From assembly GCF_905220705.1 (NCBI RefSeq), contig NZ_CAJNAT010000016.1:1-64000 (forward strand): a DNA stretch of 64,000 nt. The letters run 5' to 3'. Shown one piece after another: positions 1 to 8,262 of the stretch. Every line of letters begins with the position of its first letter. Position 1 is the first letter of the stretch. Source of the DNA: Paraburkholderia domus. GTDB taxonomy: Bacteria; Pseudomonadota; Gammaproteobacteria; Burkholderiales; Burkholderiaceae. The notes beneath the pieces were generated by a model. It was given only the letters and a program-made list of their open reading frames with translations, made no database searches and was not told the DNA's origin. The position numbers and the translations under genes are program-made.

Positions 1-1
1 T

Positions 2-1462
2 GTCTCATCCAGTGGTGGCCGCAAGCAGGCGTATTCGAATACGTTTACGGCGATCCCGTCCGACCGGGTCTGGCGTACGCCGGTCATTCCGGCCGCGCGA
101 CCGGTCATCAACGGCATCCTGCCGGCACGCATCACATCGCCCGGGGACTACACGCGGGCGTACCTGACGGAGGAAGGCTGGTATGTGATCCGGCTGCCGT
201 TCGACCTCGATACGTGGAGTCCGGGCGGCACGAGCCGCCCCGTGCGGCTTGCGAAGCCGTACAGCGGTGACAACTACGGCCATCACTTTCCGCTGATTGA
301 CGGCGCGGAGGTGGCGGTGATTCACACCGACGGGGATCCGGATCGACCCGTGATTATCGGGGCAATGCACGACAGCCTGCATCCGGATCTGGTCAACAAC
401 CTGAACCACACCCGTAACCTTATCCGTACCGTCGCGCAGAACGAGATGCGCATGGAGGACAGGGAAGGCCACGAGCACATCCATCTGACCACGCCGTTCC
501 AGACCAGTGAGCTGAACCTGGGGCACATGGTCGACGGTGACCGCAAGGAGCGAGGACAAGGCGCGGAGCTGCGCACCGACGAACATGTGGCGGTACGGGG
601 TGCGAAAGGTGTGCTGGTGTCAGCCGAAGCGCAACCCGGAGCCACCGGTCAGCAGCTTGACATGGAGCCGGGCATAGCACTCTTCGAGCAGGCACTGCAG
701 CAGATGCAGGCCCTTGCTGACGCGGCCGAGGCTGCCCAGGCAGTCGCCGCTGATTATACGCAGCAAAAGGCACTCCTTGAGGACACGCTCAAAGACCTTA
801 AAAAAGCCGGGATCCTTGTGAGCGCGCCGGCTGGTGTCGGGATCGTCTCAGGCGGGCATTTGCAACTGAGCGCGGAGCAGAACCTGATTGCGACCGCTGG
901 CGGCAATGCCGACGTCGGCGTCATGAAGCGCCTCACGGTCGCTGCGGGTGATTTGTTGTCGTTCCTGGCTCAAAAGTCCGGCATAAAGATCTTCGCAGCG
1001 AAGGGCAAGGTGGAGATCCAGGCGCAGGGCGATGAGATGGCACTGGCTGCGCTGAAGGACATCACTATCAGCAGTACAGACGGCAGGCTTGTGTTGACCG
1101 CGGCCAAGGAGGTCTGGATCGGCGCAGGGGGATCGTACATCCGGATCAATGCCGAACGTATCGAAAACGGCACTCCGGGCGACATACTTGAGAAATGCGC
1201 GTACTGGGGCAAGCAAGGACCTCAAACGCAATCCCTTGCAGCGAACGGGTGGGAGGGAACCCCCTTCAATGAACATTTCCGCGTCCAGTTGCCCAACGGT
1301 GAAGCTGCGAAAAACAGGGCGTACATCCTGACCCGTGCCGACGGCGGCGAGATTCATGGCGTCACGGATGCAGAAGGCTTGATCGGCCTGCAGCAAGGCG
1401 TATCTGTGGAAGGTCTGCGCATTCGCTTTCCTAACTCATCCAATGGAGGGATCGCGTCATGA
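2..1462 (+). CDS. vgrG: VgrG spike protein of the type VI secretion system (5' end cut by window)
   Basis: This is the C-terminal 486 residues of a T6SS VgrG. The reading frame is open from base 2, so the N-terminal gp27-like part lies outside the window. The visible part starts in the gp5-like OB region, with the typical GDNYGHHFPL and DGDPDRPVIIGAMHD motifs. It continues through a DUF2345-type repetitive beta region (about residues 150-400 of the visible part) and ends in a short extension with an 'ILTRADGGEIHGVTD' segment, probably a small beta domain that binds cargo. VgrG trimers form the puncturing tip on the Hcp tube. The stop codon overlaps the next start as ATGA, so the lipase gene is translationally coupled, as expected for a VgrG and its cognate cargo. 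No adaptor gene (DUF4123 or DUF1795) lies between them. Confidence 0.95.
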   Translation, partial: VSSSGGRKQAYSNTFTAIPSDRVWRTPVIPAARPVINGILPARITSPGDYTRAYLTEEGWYVIRLPFDLDTWSPGGTSRPVRLAKPYSGDNYGHHFPLIDGAEVAVIHTDGDPDRPVIIGAMHDSLHPDLVNNLNHTRNLIRTVAQNEMRMEDREGHEHIHLTTPFQTSELNLGHMVDGDRKERGQGAELRTDEHVAVRGAKGVLVSAEAQPGATGQQLDMEPGIALFEQALQQMQALADAAEAAQAVAADYTQQKALLEDTLKDLKKAGILVSAPAGVGIVSGGHLQLSAEQNLIATAGGNADVGVMKRLTVAAGDLLSFLAQKSGIKIFAAKGKVEIQAQGDEMALAALKDITISSTDGRLVLTAAKEVWIGAGGSYIRINAERIENGTPGDILEKCAYWGKQGPQTQSLAANGWEGTPFNEHFRVQLPNGEAAKNRAYILTRADGGEIHGVTDAEGLIGLQQGVSVEGLRIRFPNSSNGGIAS

Positions 1463-3213
1463 GCGATAGTGATCAAGCGAGGTACGCGCCTGGCGGCCTT
1501 GGGACTGACGGAGGGCATGAGTTCCGCTGGCAGTTGACCTCCACTCGATTCGCCGATCCGGTCATCCTGGAATTGCCGCCGGACCACGTGCTACCGGTGA
1601 TCTTTGTGCCGGGCATTATGGGATCGAATTTGCGTGATACAGAGCAGAAGACTCCGGTGTGGAGGCTGGACGGTTTTGTTGGAGCGCCCGGAAAACTTGT
1701 GTGGGACATGTCCGGGAAGAACTCTGGAGAACGTCAGAAGGTGCTGGATCCTGCGAAGGTGGAGGTGGACCCGGGCGGCGCTGTGCCGAAACAACCAGCG
1801 GGATCAGTTTACGATCCGAAATCGTACACGGCTCGTGGCTGGGGGGAGGTTGGCGAGACTTCTTATAGTGGCTTTCTGGTTTGGCTTGAGCAGGTTCTCA
1901 ATGGTCAGGGTTTTAACCCGGCGAAATGGCCGCAGTTTTCTTATGTTGCTGTTAGCGCCACTCCCGTGCCGGGTCACTCGCGCGACGTCCCGCCGTTGAC
2001 AGGCGGCATCTGCATGTCTATGCGTCAGCTTGACGGGTTGTCAAAGCTGGCTGAGAAGGGCTCTGCTGATCTGTATTCCGATGATCTGATCGCACGCGCA
2101 CGGTTTCGGATGCCAGTGTATGCGTGCGGCTATAACTGGCTAGACGACAATATCGTGGCAGCGCAGCATTTGAAAGATCGAATTGTTGCGGTGATCAAGG
2201 AAAACAACAGGCGCAAGTCGCGCTGTTCGCAGGTAGTACTGGTGACGCACTCGATGGGCGGTCTGGTGGCGCGGGCCTGTCAGCAACTTGACGGCGTGCA
2301 CGAGTTGATCGCGGGTATCGTTCACGGTGTGATGCCGGCTATCGGAGCCCCGGTGGCGTATCGGCGTTGCAAGGTCGGCATGGCAGACGAGAGTCAACCT
2401 TCCTGGTTGCACCCGAACGACAAACTCAAGGCTCACGTGGGAGCTCGCACGATCGGGTACACCGGGCCCGAGATTACGGCCGTTTTCGCACAGGCACCGG
2501 GAGCGCTACAGCTATTGCCAACAGCTCAGTACCGTCCCGGGTGGCTCACCATTGACGGGCCGTCGGGAAAGTCCGTAGCGAGCGAACCTGGTACGGGTGA
2601 CCCGTACCAAGACATCTATATGCGCGAGGACCGGTGGTGGGGATTGATCCGCAAGGAATGGCTGGCTCCTCAAGGCGGGACTGGCCTGAAATGGGGCGCA
2701 TATTCATGGAACCTCAAATTTGCCAAGGATTTCCACGACTCCATAAAGGACGCCTATCACCCCAGTACCTACGTCTTCTACGGGAAAGACAAGGACGTGC
2801 CCAGCTTCGCGGGCGTGCACTGGAAACTGAAGCGTAGCATGCTTCCTCCCGACGCGAAGACGCCACCGACACCTCAACAGGTAAGTAATATGGGTTTTGG
2901 CGCCGTACGAGATGAAGGGGTTAATCCGCTTCATGTGGGAGGGGGGATCGCGGTGCTACCAGGTTTGGAGAGTCCCAATGTTGTGAATACGAGCTATTGG
3001 GATCTCGTTTGTGCGAAACAGGACGGCGGCGGCGACGGTACGGTGCCGGCCAACTCGGGAGCATTCCCCGTTCATAGTGGTGGAGCATCGATTAAGCAGC
3101 AGTTCGGCTTGACCGGCATCGAGCACGAGCCAGCCTATCAAGACCATACCGCACAACTGGTCACGCTGTATGCACTGCAGAAGATCGCCTCAAAGGCTAA
3201 GGCGGATACATGA
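1459..3213 (+). CDS. T6SS lipase effector, alpha/beta hydrolase (Tle4/TplE-like)
   Basis: A 584-residue alpha/beta hydrolase encoded directly behind vgrG (ATGA overlap), predicted to be injected on VgrG and to attack phospholipids in the target cell. Seen in sequence: an N-terminal 'PVIFVPGIMGSNL' strand-and-oxyanion segment typical of LCAT/PGAP1-like lipases, and the nucleophile elbow THSMGG with Ser265. Candidate acid and base are Asp526 in GGGDGT and His556 in the C-terminal 'EHEP' segment. There is no signal peptide, as expected for a T6SS cargo. The downstream lipoproteins resemble Tli4-type immunity proteins, which argues for the Tle4 group (PGAP1-like, as in TplE) over Tle1, 2 or 3, but this is recall and not an alignment. 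The gene overlaps the first immunity gene by ATGA. One 60-base line in this effector/immunity stretch (3541-3600) has 29 G+C, against 42 in a line of tssA (13201-13260), which is consistent with horizontal acquisition. Confidence 0.8.
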   Translation: MSDSDQARYAPGGLGTDGGHEFRWQLTSTRFADPVILELPPDHVLPVIFVPGIMGSNLRDTEQKTPVWRLDGFVGAPGKLVWDMSGKNSGERQKVLDPAKVEVDPGGAVPKQPAGSVYDPKSYTARGWGEVGETSYSGFLVWLEQVLNGQGFNPAKWPQFSYVAVSATPVPGHSRDVPPLTGGICMSMRQLDGLSKLAEKGSADLYSDDLIARARFRMPVYACGYNWLDDNIVAAQHLKDRIVAVIKENNRRKSRCSQVVLVTHSMGGLVARACQQLDGVHELIAGIVHGVMPAIGAPVAYRRCKVGMADESQPSWLHPNDKLKAHVGARTIGYTGPEITAVFAQAPGALQLLPTAQYRPGWLTIDGPSGKSVASEPGTGDPYQDIYMREDRWWGLIRKEWLAPQGGTGLKWGAYSWNLKFAKDFHDSIKDAYHPSTYVFYGKDKDVPSFAGVHWKLKRSMLPPDAKTPPTPQQVSNMGFGAVRDEGVNPLHVGGGIAVLPGLESPNVVNTSYWDLVCAKQDGGGDGTVPANSGAFPVHSGGASIKQQFGLTGIEHEPAYQDHTAQLVTLYALQKIASKAKADT

Positions 3214-4319
3214 GACGAACCCTCCAAGCAGCAGTAACTGTTGTGATGGTTGCATTGTTGCTGGGATGCGGTCCCACTGAGAAGGAAAAGAAAGTGATCG
3301 AAGAATTGACCTCAAACATGAAAACGGTCTGCATGGGTCGGCTCATGATGGACGTCCCACAAGACGGAAATGTCGGTGGACGTGTCAAGCTGTTTTACGG
3401 CTTGGACGAGAGTTTCAAGACTGTTGATGTTTCAATCGAAGCGCCCGATAGCACGGTGGAGTCGATGAGAGCGACGGTAGACGCTGAGGCCGAGAAGATC
3501 GACAAGGGTGACAAGAACTGGAAAACCAAGGGGTCGATGTTGATCGACTATCGTGTGATCGATAATCGCACGCTTTACCTGCGGCAATATGGTGCGCTTA
3601 CGAGCGCGGCTGGCAGCAAACACGAATTGCATCTGCTGGTTGGAAAGACGCAACTCGTGCTAACCGCCGATTCCTATGAGGGAGTCCCCGAGGCAGGGCG
3701 ATTCGAGCCAGGGGGCAAGGTAGAGTCGCCGGAGCAGGTGGCTGCCCGACTGTTAAAGATCGCACGCGAGGTCCGCGCGTACGACAACCCTGAGAAAGCC
3801 GGTCCGGGCTACTGCCTCGGACCGGTCGTGATCGACAGCGACCAGGATGAAGAAGAGGGGAACACCTACATGACCCTCGACCGGTATCCGGACTTTCTCC
3901 TGACAACCTATAGCAGAGGACTCGTGCCAGATCAACCTTCGGATCAATTGGCGCAGCGCGTCAAGGCTACCGAGGGTTTCCCGGAAATCCATGTGTTTCG
4001 AAACCGGGATGCAACGCTGGGAGGAATGAAGGCGCACGAGTGGTTGGCTAGGAGGACGGACAGCGACCATGACGACATCACGCTACTAAAATTTGTGGCG
4101 GAATCGATGCGTCCTGATCCAGCGCTGATGCGGCCTTATTTGAATATCAACCTCAATACAGGGGGGCAGTTGACTCGTGGGCCCGAGGCGGGGACGTATG
4201 TCAGTTCTTCTCTAACGCCCAAGGAAGCGATGGGCCTGTGGGACGCCATGATTCCCTCGATCCGCTTGAGACCGGATGCGATGCGTCTGAAGGGGAACGG
4301 AAACTGGACGTCGCCTTGA
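3210..4319 (+). CDS. T6SS lipase immunity lipoprotein, copy 1 (Tli4-like)
   Basis: A 369-residue lipoprotein. The signal peptide ends in LLLGC with lipidation at Cys20, followed by GPT, so the protein is expected in the periplasm anchored to a membrane, where a lipase effector delivered by a sister cell would act. The start overlaps the effector stop (ATGA). The fold resembles the Tli4 immunity family: an N-terminal domain beginning 'VCMGRLMMDVP' and a C-terminal domain ending in 'GTYVSSSLTPKEAM'. As the copy adjacent to the effector it is the likely cognate antidote. Its last 170 or so residues are almost identical to copy 2, while its signal peptide and residues 30-110 differ, which suggests gene conversion between copies. 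Family assignment is from memory of Tle4/Tli4 pairs. Confidence 0.8.
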   Translation: MRRTLQAAVTVVMVALLLGCGPTEKEKKVIEELTSNMKTVCMGRLMMDVPQDGNVGGRVKLFYGLDESFKTVDVSIEAPDSTVESMRATVDAEAEKIDKGDKNWKTKGSMLIDYRVIDNRTLYLRQYGALTSAAGSKHELHLLVGKTQLVLTADSYEGVPEAGRFEPGGKVESPEQVAARLLKIAREVRAYDNPEKAGPGYCLGPVVIDSDQDEEEGNTYMTLDRYPDFLLTTYSRGLVPDQPSDQLAQRVKATEGFPEIHVFRNRDATLGGMKAHEWLARRTDSDHDDITLLKFVAESMRPDPALMRPYLNINLNTGGQLTRGPEAGTYVSSSLTPKEAMGLWDAMIPSIRLRPDAMRLKGNGNWTSP

Positions 4320-4322
4320 AGC

Positions 4323-4403
4323 GAGCCTGCCTGTCATGGTCGAACCGCACACCTCGTCGCACTGTACTCGCTGCCGAAAATCGCGGCACAGTCGGGCGCA
4401 TGA
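4323..4403 (+). pseudogene. relic of an effector 3' end, after immunity copy 1
   Basis: In frame with position 4323 the spacer reads a 26-residue peptide with stop that aligns with the last 28 residues of the lipase effector. It shares an E-P-A start and a TAHLVALYSL segment, against TAQLVTLYAL in the resident effector. The final residues (AAQSGA) differ from the resident tail (SKAKADT), so it derives from another effector allele. Its TGA overlaps the start of immunity copy 2 as ATGA, exactly as in the live effector-immunity junction. It has no start codon and is not a gene. Confidence 0.8.
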
Positions 4404-5506
4404 GGCGAGTCGCCGCCATAGCAATGGCCTCCATCGTCGTTGCAATGTTGCTGGGATGTGGTCCCACCGCCAAGGAGAAGAAAGTGATCGAAGACTTGAC
4501 CTCGAAAATGAAGACGGTTTGTGTTGGCCGGTTCCTGATGAACGTTCCGCACGACGTGAAAATTAATGGACAAGTCAAACTGTTTTACGGCCTGGACGAG
4601 GCTTTCAAAACTGTTGATGTCTCGATCGAAGCGCCCGAGAGCACGGTGGCGACGATGAGAGCGACAGTAGACGCTGAGGCGGGGAAGGTGAACAGTGACA
4701 AGAATTGGATGACAAAAAAGTCTATGTTGCTCGAGCATCGGGCGATTGACGATCATTCCATTTACCTAAGAAAGCAATATTCGTTCGAAAGCGAGGCTGG
4801 CAGCAAACACGAATTGCATCTGCTGGTGGGAACAACGCAACTCGTGTTAACTGCCGATTCTTATGAGGGAGTCCCCGATGCGGGGCGCTTCGAGCCAGGG
4901 GGCAAGGTGGAGTCGCCGGAGCAGGTGGCTGCTCGACTGTTAAAGATCGCACGCGAGATCCGTGCGCATGACACCGCTGAGAACGCGGGACCGGGCTACT
5001 GTCTTGGGCCAGTCGTGATCGACAGTGACCAGGACGAAGAAGAGGGAAACGCCTACATGACCCTCGACCGGTATCCGGACCTTCTCCTGACAACCTATAG
5101 CAGAGGACTCGTGCCAGATCAACCTTCGGATCAATTGGCGCGGCGTGTTAAGGCTACCGAAGGTTTCCCGGAAATCCACGTGTTTCGAAACCGGGATGCA
5201 ACGCTGGGAGGAATGAAGGCACACGAGTGGTTGGCTCGGAGGACGGACAGCGACCATGACGACATCACGCTACTAAAATTTGTGGCGGAATCGATGCGTC
5301 CTTATCCAGCGCTGATGCGGCCGTATTTGAATATCAACCTCAATACAGGGGGGCAGCTGACTCGTGGGCCCGAGGTGGGGACGTACGTCAGTTCTTCTCT
5401 AACGCCCAAGGAAGCGATGGGCCTGTGGGACGCCATGATTCCCTCAATCCGCGTGAGACCGGATGCGATGCGTCTGAAGGGGAACGGAAATCGGACGTCG
5501 CCTTGA
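4400..5506 (+). CDS. T6SS lipase immunity lipoprotein, copy 2 (Tli4-like)
   Basis: A 368-residue paralogue of copy 1. The reading frame is open further upstream, but the start at 4400 is chosen because it gives a proper lipoprotein signal peptide (LLGC, Cys20, followed by GPT) and reproduces the ATGA overlap with the effector-tail relic in front. The middle segment (KHELHLLVG to IAREIRA) is nearly invariant among the three copies, while residues 30-100 vary. That is the pattern expected if the variable part contacts different effector alleles. Copies 2 and 3, with their spacers, repeat with a period of 1187 bp. Probably an orphan antidote that protects against effectors no longer encoded here. 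Confidence 0.8.
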   Translation: MRRVAAIAMASIVVAMLLGCGPTAKEKKVIEDLTSKMKTVCVGRFLMNVPHDVKINGQVKLFYGLDEAFKTVDVSIEAPESTVATMRATVDAEAGKVNSDKNWMTKKSMLLEHRAIDDHSIYLRKQYSFESEAGSKHELHLLVGTTQLVLTADSYEGVPDAGRFEPGGKVESPEQVAARLLKIAREIRAHDTAENAGPGYCLGPVVIDSDQDEEEGNAYMTLDRYPDLLLTTYSRGLVPDQPSDQLARRVKATEGFPEIHVFRNRDATLGGMKAHEWLARRTDSDHDDITLLKFVAESMRPYPALMRPYLNINLNTGGQLTRGPEVGTYVSSSLTPKEAMGLWDAMIPSIRVRPDAMRLKGNGNRTSP

Positions 5507-5509
5507 AGC

Positions 5510-5590
5510 GAGCCTGTCTGTCATGGTCGAACCGCACACCTCGTCACGCTGTACTCGCTGCAGAAAATCGCGGCACAGTCGGGCGCATGA
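5510..5590 (+). pseudogene. relic of an effector 3' end, after immunity copy 2
   Basis: This lies 1187 bp downstream of the first relic and is almost identical to it. It reads E-P, then TAHLVTLYSLQKIA, then AAQSGA and stop, and aligns with the C-terminus of the lipase effector. The stop overlaps the start of immunity copy 3. It has no start codon of its own. Confidence 0.8.
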
Positions 5591-6690
5591 GACGAGTCTC
5601 CGCCATAGCAATGGCCTCCATCGTCGTTGCAATGTTGCTGGGATGTGGTCCCACCGCCAAGGAGAAGAAAGTGATCGAAGACTTGACCTCGAACATGAGA
5701 ACGGTCTGCATGGGTCGGTTCGTGATGGGCATCCCGAAAGAGGGAAAAATTGGTGGGCGTGTCAAGTTGTTTTACGGTCTCGATGAGAGCTTCAAGACAG
5801 TCGATGTTTCAATCGAATCTCCTGACAGCACGATGGCGTCGATGAGAGCGACATTAGACGCTGAGGCCGAAAAGACTGACAGGGATGACAAGAACTGGAA
5901 GACAAAAAAGTCCATGTTGCTCGAGTACAGAGTAATTGACGATCACACGATCTACCTGAGGAAGCAGGACTCGATCGAAAGCGCGGCCGGCAGCAAACAT
6001 GAATTGCACCTGCTGGTGGGAACAACACAACTCGTGTTAACTGCCGATTCTTATGAGGGAGTCCCCGATGCGGGGCGCTTCGAGCCAGGGGGCAAGGTAG
6101 AGTCGCCGGAGCAGGTGGCTGCTCGACTGTTAAAGATCGCACGCGAGATCCGCGCGTACGACACCCCTGAGAAAGCCGGTCCGGGCTACTGCCTCGGACC
6201 GGTCGTGATCGACAGTGACCAGGACGAAGAACAGGGGGATAGCTATATGACGATCGACAAACACCCAGACCTTCTCCTAACCGCCTATAGCAAGGGGCTC
6301 ACGCCAGATCAACCTGATGATCAACTGGCGCAGCGCGTAAAGGACGCAGCCGATTATTCGCAAATTCATGTGCTTCGCAACGGAGATGTGGCGCTGGGTG
6401 GAATGAGAGGGCACGAATGGATAGCGCGGGTCACTGATGAACACGACGATACGCTGCTTTGGCTCGTCGCGGAATCGATGCGCTCTGATCCCGCGCTCGT
6501 GCGGCCGTATCTCTCTGTCAATGTTCACACGGGCGGACAGCTAGTCAGAGGACCGGATGCCGGGACGTACGTCAGTAGCTCTCTAACACCCAAGGAAGGG
6601 ATGGCACTGTGGGATGCCATGATTCCCTCGATCCGCTTGAGACCCGATGCGATGCGTCTGAACGGGAACGGAAACCGGACGTCGCCTTGA
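5587..6690 (+). CDS. T6SS lipase immunity lipoprotein, copy 3 (Tli4-like)
   Basis: A 367-residue paralogue. The start at 5587 is preferred over longer in-frame options because it gives the lipobox LLGC (Cys20) and the ATGA overlap with the relic before it. The signal peptide and first residues match copy 2 closely, but the C-terminal 150 residues differ from copies 1 and 2 (for example DKHPDLLLTAYSKG instead of DRYPDFLLTTYSRG). The protein is therefore a mosaic. Predicted periplasmic lipoprotein antidote of the same family, target specificity unknown. It is followed by a third, frameshifted effector-tail relic and then the PAAR gene. Confidence 0.8.
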   Translation: MRRVSAIAMASIVVAMLLGCGPTAKEKKVIEDLTSNMRTVCMGRFVMGIPKEGKIGGRVKLFYGLDESFKTVDVSIESPDSTMASMRATLDAEAEKTDRDDKNWKTKKSMLLEYRVIDDHTIYLRKQDSIESAAGSKHELHLLVGTTQLVLTADSYEGVPDAGRFEPGGKVESPEQVAARLLKIAREIRAYDTPEKAGPGYCLGPVVIDSDQDEEQGDSYMTIDKHPDLLLTAYSKGLTPDQPDDQLAQRVKDAADYSQIHVLRNGDVALGGMRGHEWIARVTDEHDDTLLWLVAESMRSDPALVRPYLSVNVHTGGQLVRGPDAGTYVSSSLTPKEGMALWDAMIPSIRLRPDAMRLNGNGNRTSP

Positions 6691-6693
6691 AGC

Positions 6694-6751
6694 GAGCCTG
6701 TCTGTCACGGTGTGAACCGCACACCTCGTCACTTTGTATAGCTATTTGAAG
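6694..6751 (+). pseudogene. degraded relic of an effector 3' end, after immunity copy 3
   Basis: The spacer again begins with the GAGCCT that marks the effector tail in the other two spacers. It has one extra base near 6712 and then reads T-A-H-L-V-T-L-Y-S before losing similarity. This is the third copy of the same relic and the most decayed. Confidence 0.65.
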
Positions 6752-6761
6752 AGAAAAAATC

Positions 6762-7013
6762 ATGGCAGAACTTATTCGCCTAGGCGATGCGACGGACCAC
6801 GGCGGCAAGGTCATCAGTGCGTCGCTGACGATGGACTACGACGGGCGCCCCCTTGCGCGCAAAGGAGATGAGGTCAGTTGCCCAAAGCATCCCGAAGTGC
6901 GCCCCAACCTGATCATCGATGGCGATGAGTCAACGACCGACGACGGTGTGCCGCTCGCGCGACATGGCTACCGCGCCATGTGCGGGTGCCGGTTGATCTC
7001 AAGCCTCATCTGA
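6762..7013 (+). CDS. PAAR-domain spike tip protein
   Basis: An 83-residue stand-alone PAAR protein. It starts with IRLGDATDHGGKVISAS, continues with the ARKGDEVSCPKH segment, and ends with the ARHGYRAMCGCRL strand that carries the metal-binding Cys/His residues. PAAR proteins cap the VgrG trimer with a sharp zinc-stabilised cone and can recruit effectors. It has no toxin extension, so it is structural here. It lies between the immunity array and the membrane-complex genes and follows the last effector relic by a few bases. A purine-rich stretch (gaagagaa) provides the ribosome binding site. Confidence 0.92.
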   Translation: MAELIRLGDATDHGGKVISASLTMDYDGRPLARKGDEVSCPKHPEVRPNLIIDGDESTTDDGVPLARHGYRAMCGCRLISSLI

Positions 7014-7023
7014 AGAGTAAGTC

Positions 7024-8262
7024 ATGGCGGTAGAACTTCCTGTATCCAAGCTCGGTGGAGCGACGCCCACGCCACCTCGTCCGTTCGTGTGGCTGACGCT
7101 GTTCGTCGTTTTTATGCTGGTTGGGGTCGTTAGCACCTTGTTGTTGTGGCCTAAGACTGAACCAACTGGCTCGCTATGGTTCTGGACCCGGCTGCTTGTG
7201 CTCCCTGCCCTGGCGTGGTGTATCGCATTTGGCCTACGTCTGCACTATTTTGATGAAGAGAACGATCGACTCCGCGCGGAAGAAGAAACAACCGAGGTGG
7301 ATCGCGCTACCGCGCTACGGTTCGCGCAGGAACCTCTTGCTGTGCTTGGGTTCGCCTATATCAGTGCGCTGGGCCGGGCCAATGCGGGTGGCCGAATCGT
7401 TCTCGGAGAGAAAGCTCTCGCTGCAGTAACGCCGCACTCTGGTGGTAAGGCGATCCGACACACTGCTGTGAAAGTCTCGGTCAAAGACAAGGATCCCGAA
7501 CGATATCGTGCATGTTTCGTCGACCTGCTTGAGCAGATGTCTAAAGTCCTAGCCGAAATTCCCTGCACAGTACCCCTGAACGTTCGCCTCCATTTGCCCG
7601 AAAATATTGATAAGAAGCGCTTGCTTGATCTGTGGAAAGCGTGCTGGCGCCAGGCTGAACGCCGTTCTGCGCCAGCTTCATTGCTTTCGGGTGATCAGGG
7701 AGTGATGGCGCTCGACGAGTGGCTGGACATTAAAGGCGGCCCTACGCTCGAAAAGTTCACCTTGTTTGTTTCTGTCCAGTTGCACGACAAGCCGCCCGAA
7801 AACAGCGCGGAAGCCGCGGTTGCAATCCTGCTGGGATGGGCGCCGCTGGCGGAGCGACGTGGCCTGAGGCCGCTCGGCATGCTGCATCGGCCGGTCGAGA
7901 CGGGCGATTTGCCATTAAACGGCGCGATATCGAAAGCATTGCTTTGGGGCAAAGCGGACGCGGCCCAGATCAACAATCTTTGGCAAGCTGGACTGGAAAA
8001 AAATGACAAACCGGCGTTGATCAACAGCGCGTCGGATCTTTCACTCGGCCTTGCAAAGGCCGACGACTTTGCCGGTATCCATGACCTCGACGTCGCTTTG
8101 GGTTGCCCCGGCATTGCCGCCGGATGGCTCGCGACGGCCCTTGCAATTGAACACGCAGCGCAAACCAACGGGCCCCAACTAATCGCATGGCGGGAAGGAT
8201 CGTTGCGGCTCGCTATTGCACAACCAATGACACCAGCAGGTGAAGCGGAATCCAGAGCATGA
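7024..8262 (+). CDS. T6SS-associated inner membrane protein, family not recognised
   Basis: A 412-residue protein with two predicted membrane helices near the N-terminus (about residues 20-43 and 52-72) and a large soluble part of about 330 residues, rich in Ala and Leu. It starts 11 bp after the PAAR gene and overlaps tssM by ATGA, so it is co-translated with the membrane-complex ATPase-like subunit. I do not recognise a known Tss or Tag family. The position and topology suggest an accessory part of the membrane complex that works with TssM. It is not TssL: it lacks that N-terminal cytoplasmic domain and the single C-terminal membrane helix. Confidence 0.75.
   Translation: MAVELPVSKLGGATPTPPRPFVWLTLFVVFMLVGVVSTLLLWPKTEPTGSLWFWTRLLVLPALAWCIAFGLRLHYFDEENDRLRAEEETTEVDRATALRFAQEPLAVLGFAYISALGRANAGGRIVLGEKALAAVTPHSGGKAIRHTAVKVSVKDKDPERYRACFVDLLEQMSKVLAEIPCTVPLNVRLHLPENIDKKRLLDLWKACWRQAERRSAPASLLSGDQGVMALDEWLDIKGGPTLEKFTLFVSVQLHDKPPENSAEAAVAILLGWAPLAERRGLRPLGMLHRPVETGDLPLNGAISKALLWGKADAAQINNLWQAGLEKNDKPALINSASDLSLGLAKADDFAGIHDLDVALGCPGIAAGWLATALAIEHAAQTNGPQLIAWREGSLRLAIAQPMTPAGEAESRA

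Noticed and set aside
4238..4399. Longer N-terminus of immunity copy 2 starting inside copy 1
   Set aside because: It would bury the lipoprotein signal peptide; the start at 4400 gives lipobox Cys20 and the usual ATGA overlap. The same argument holds for copy 3.
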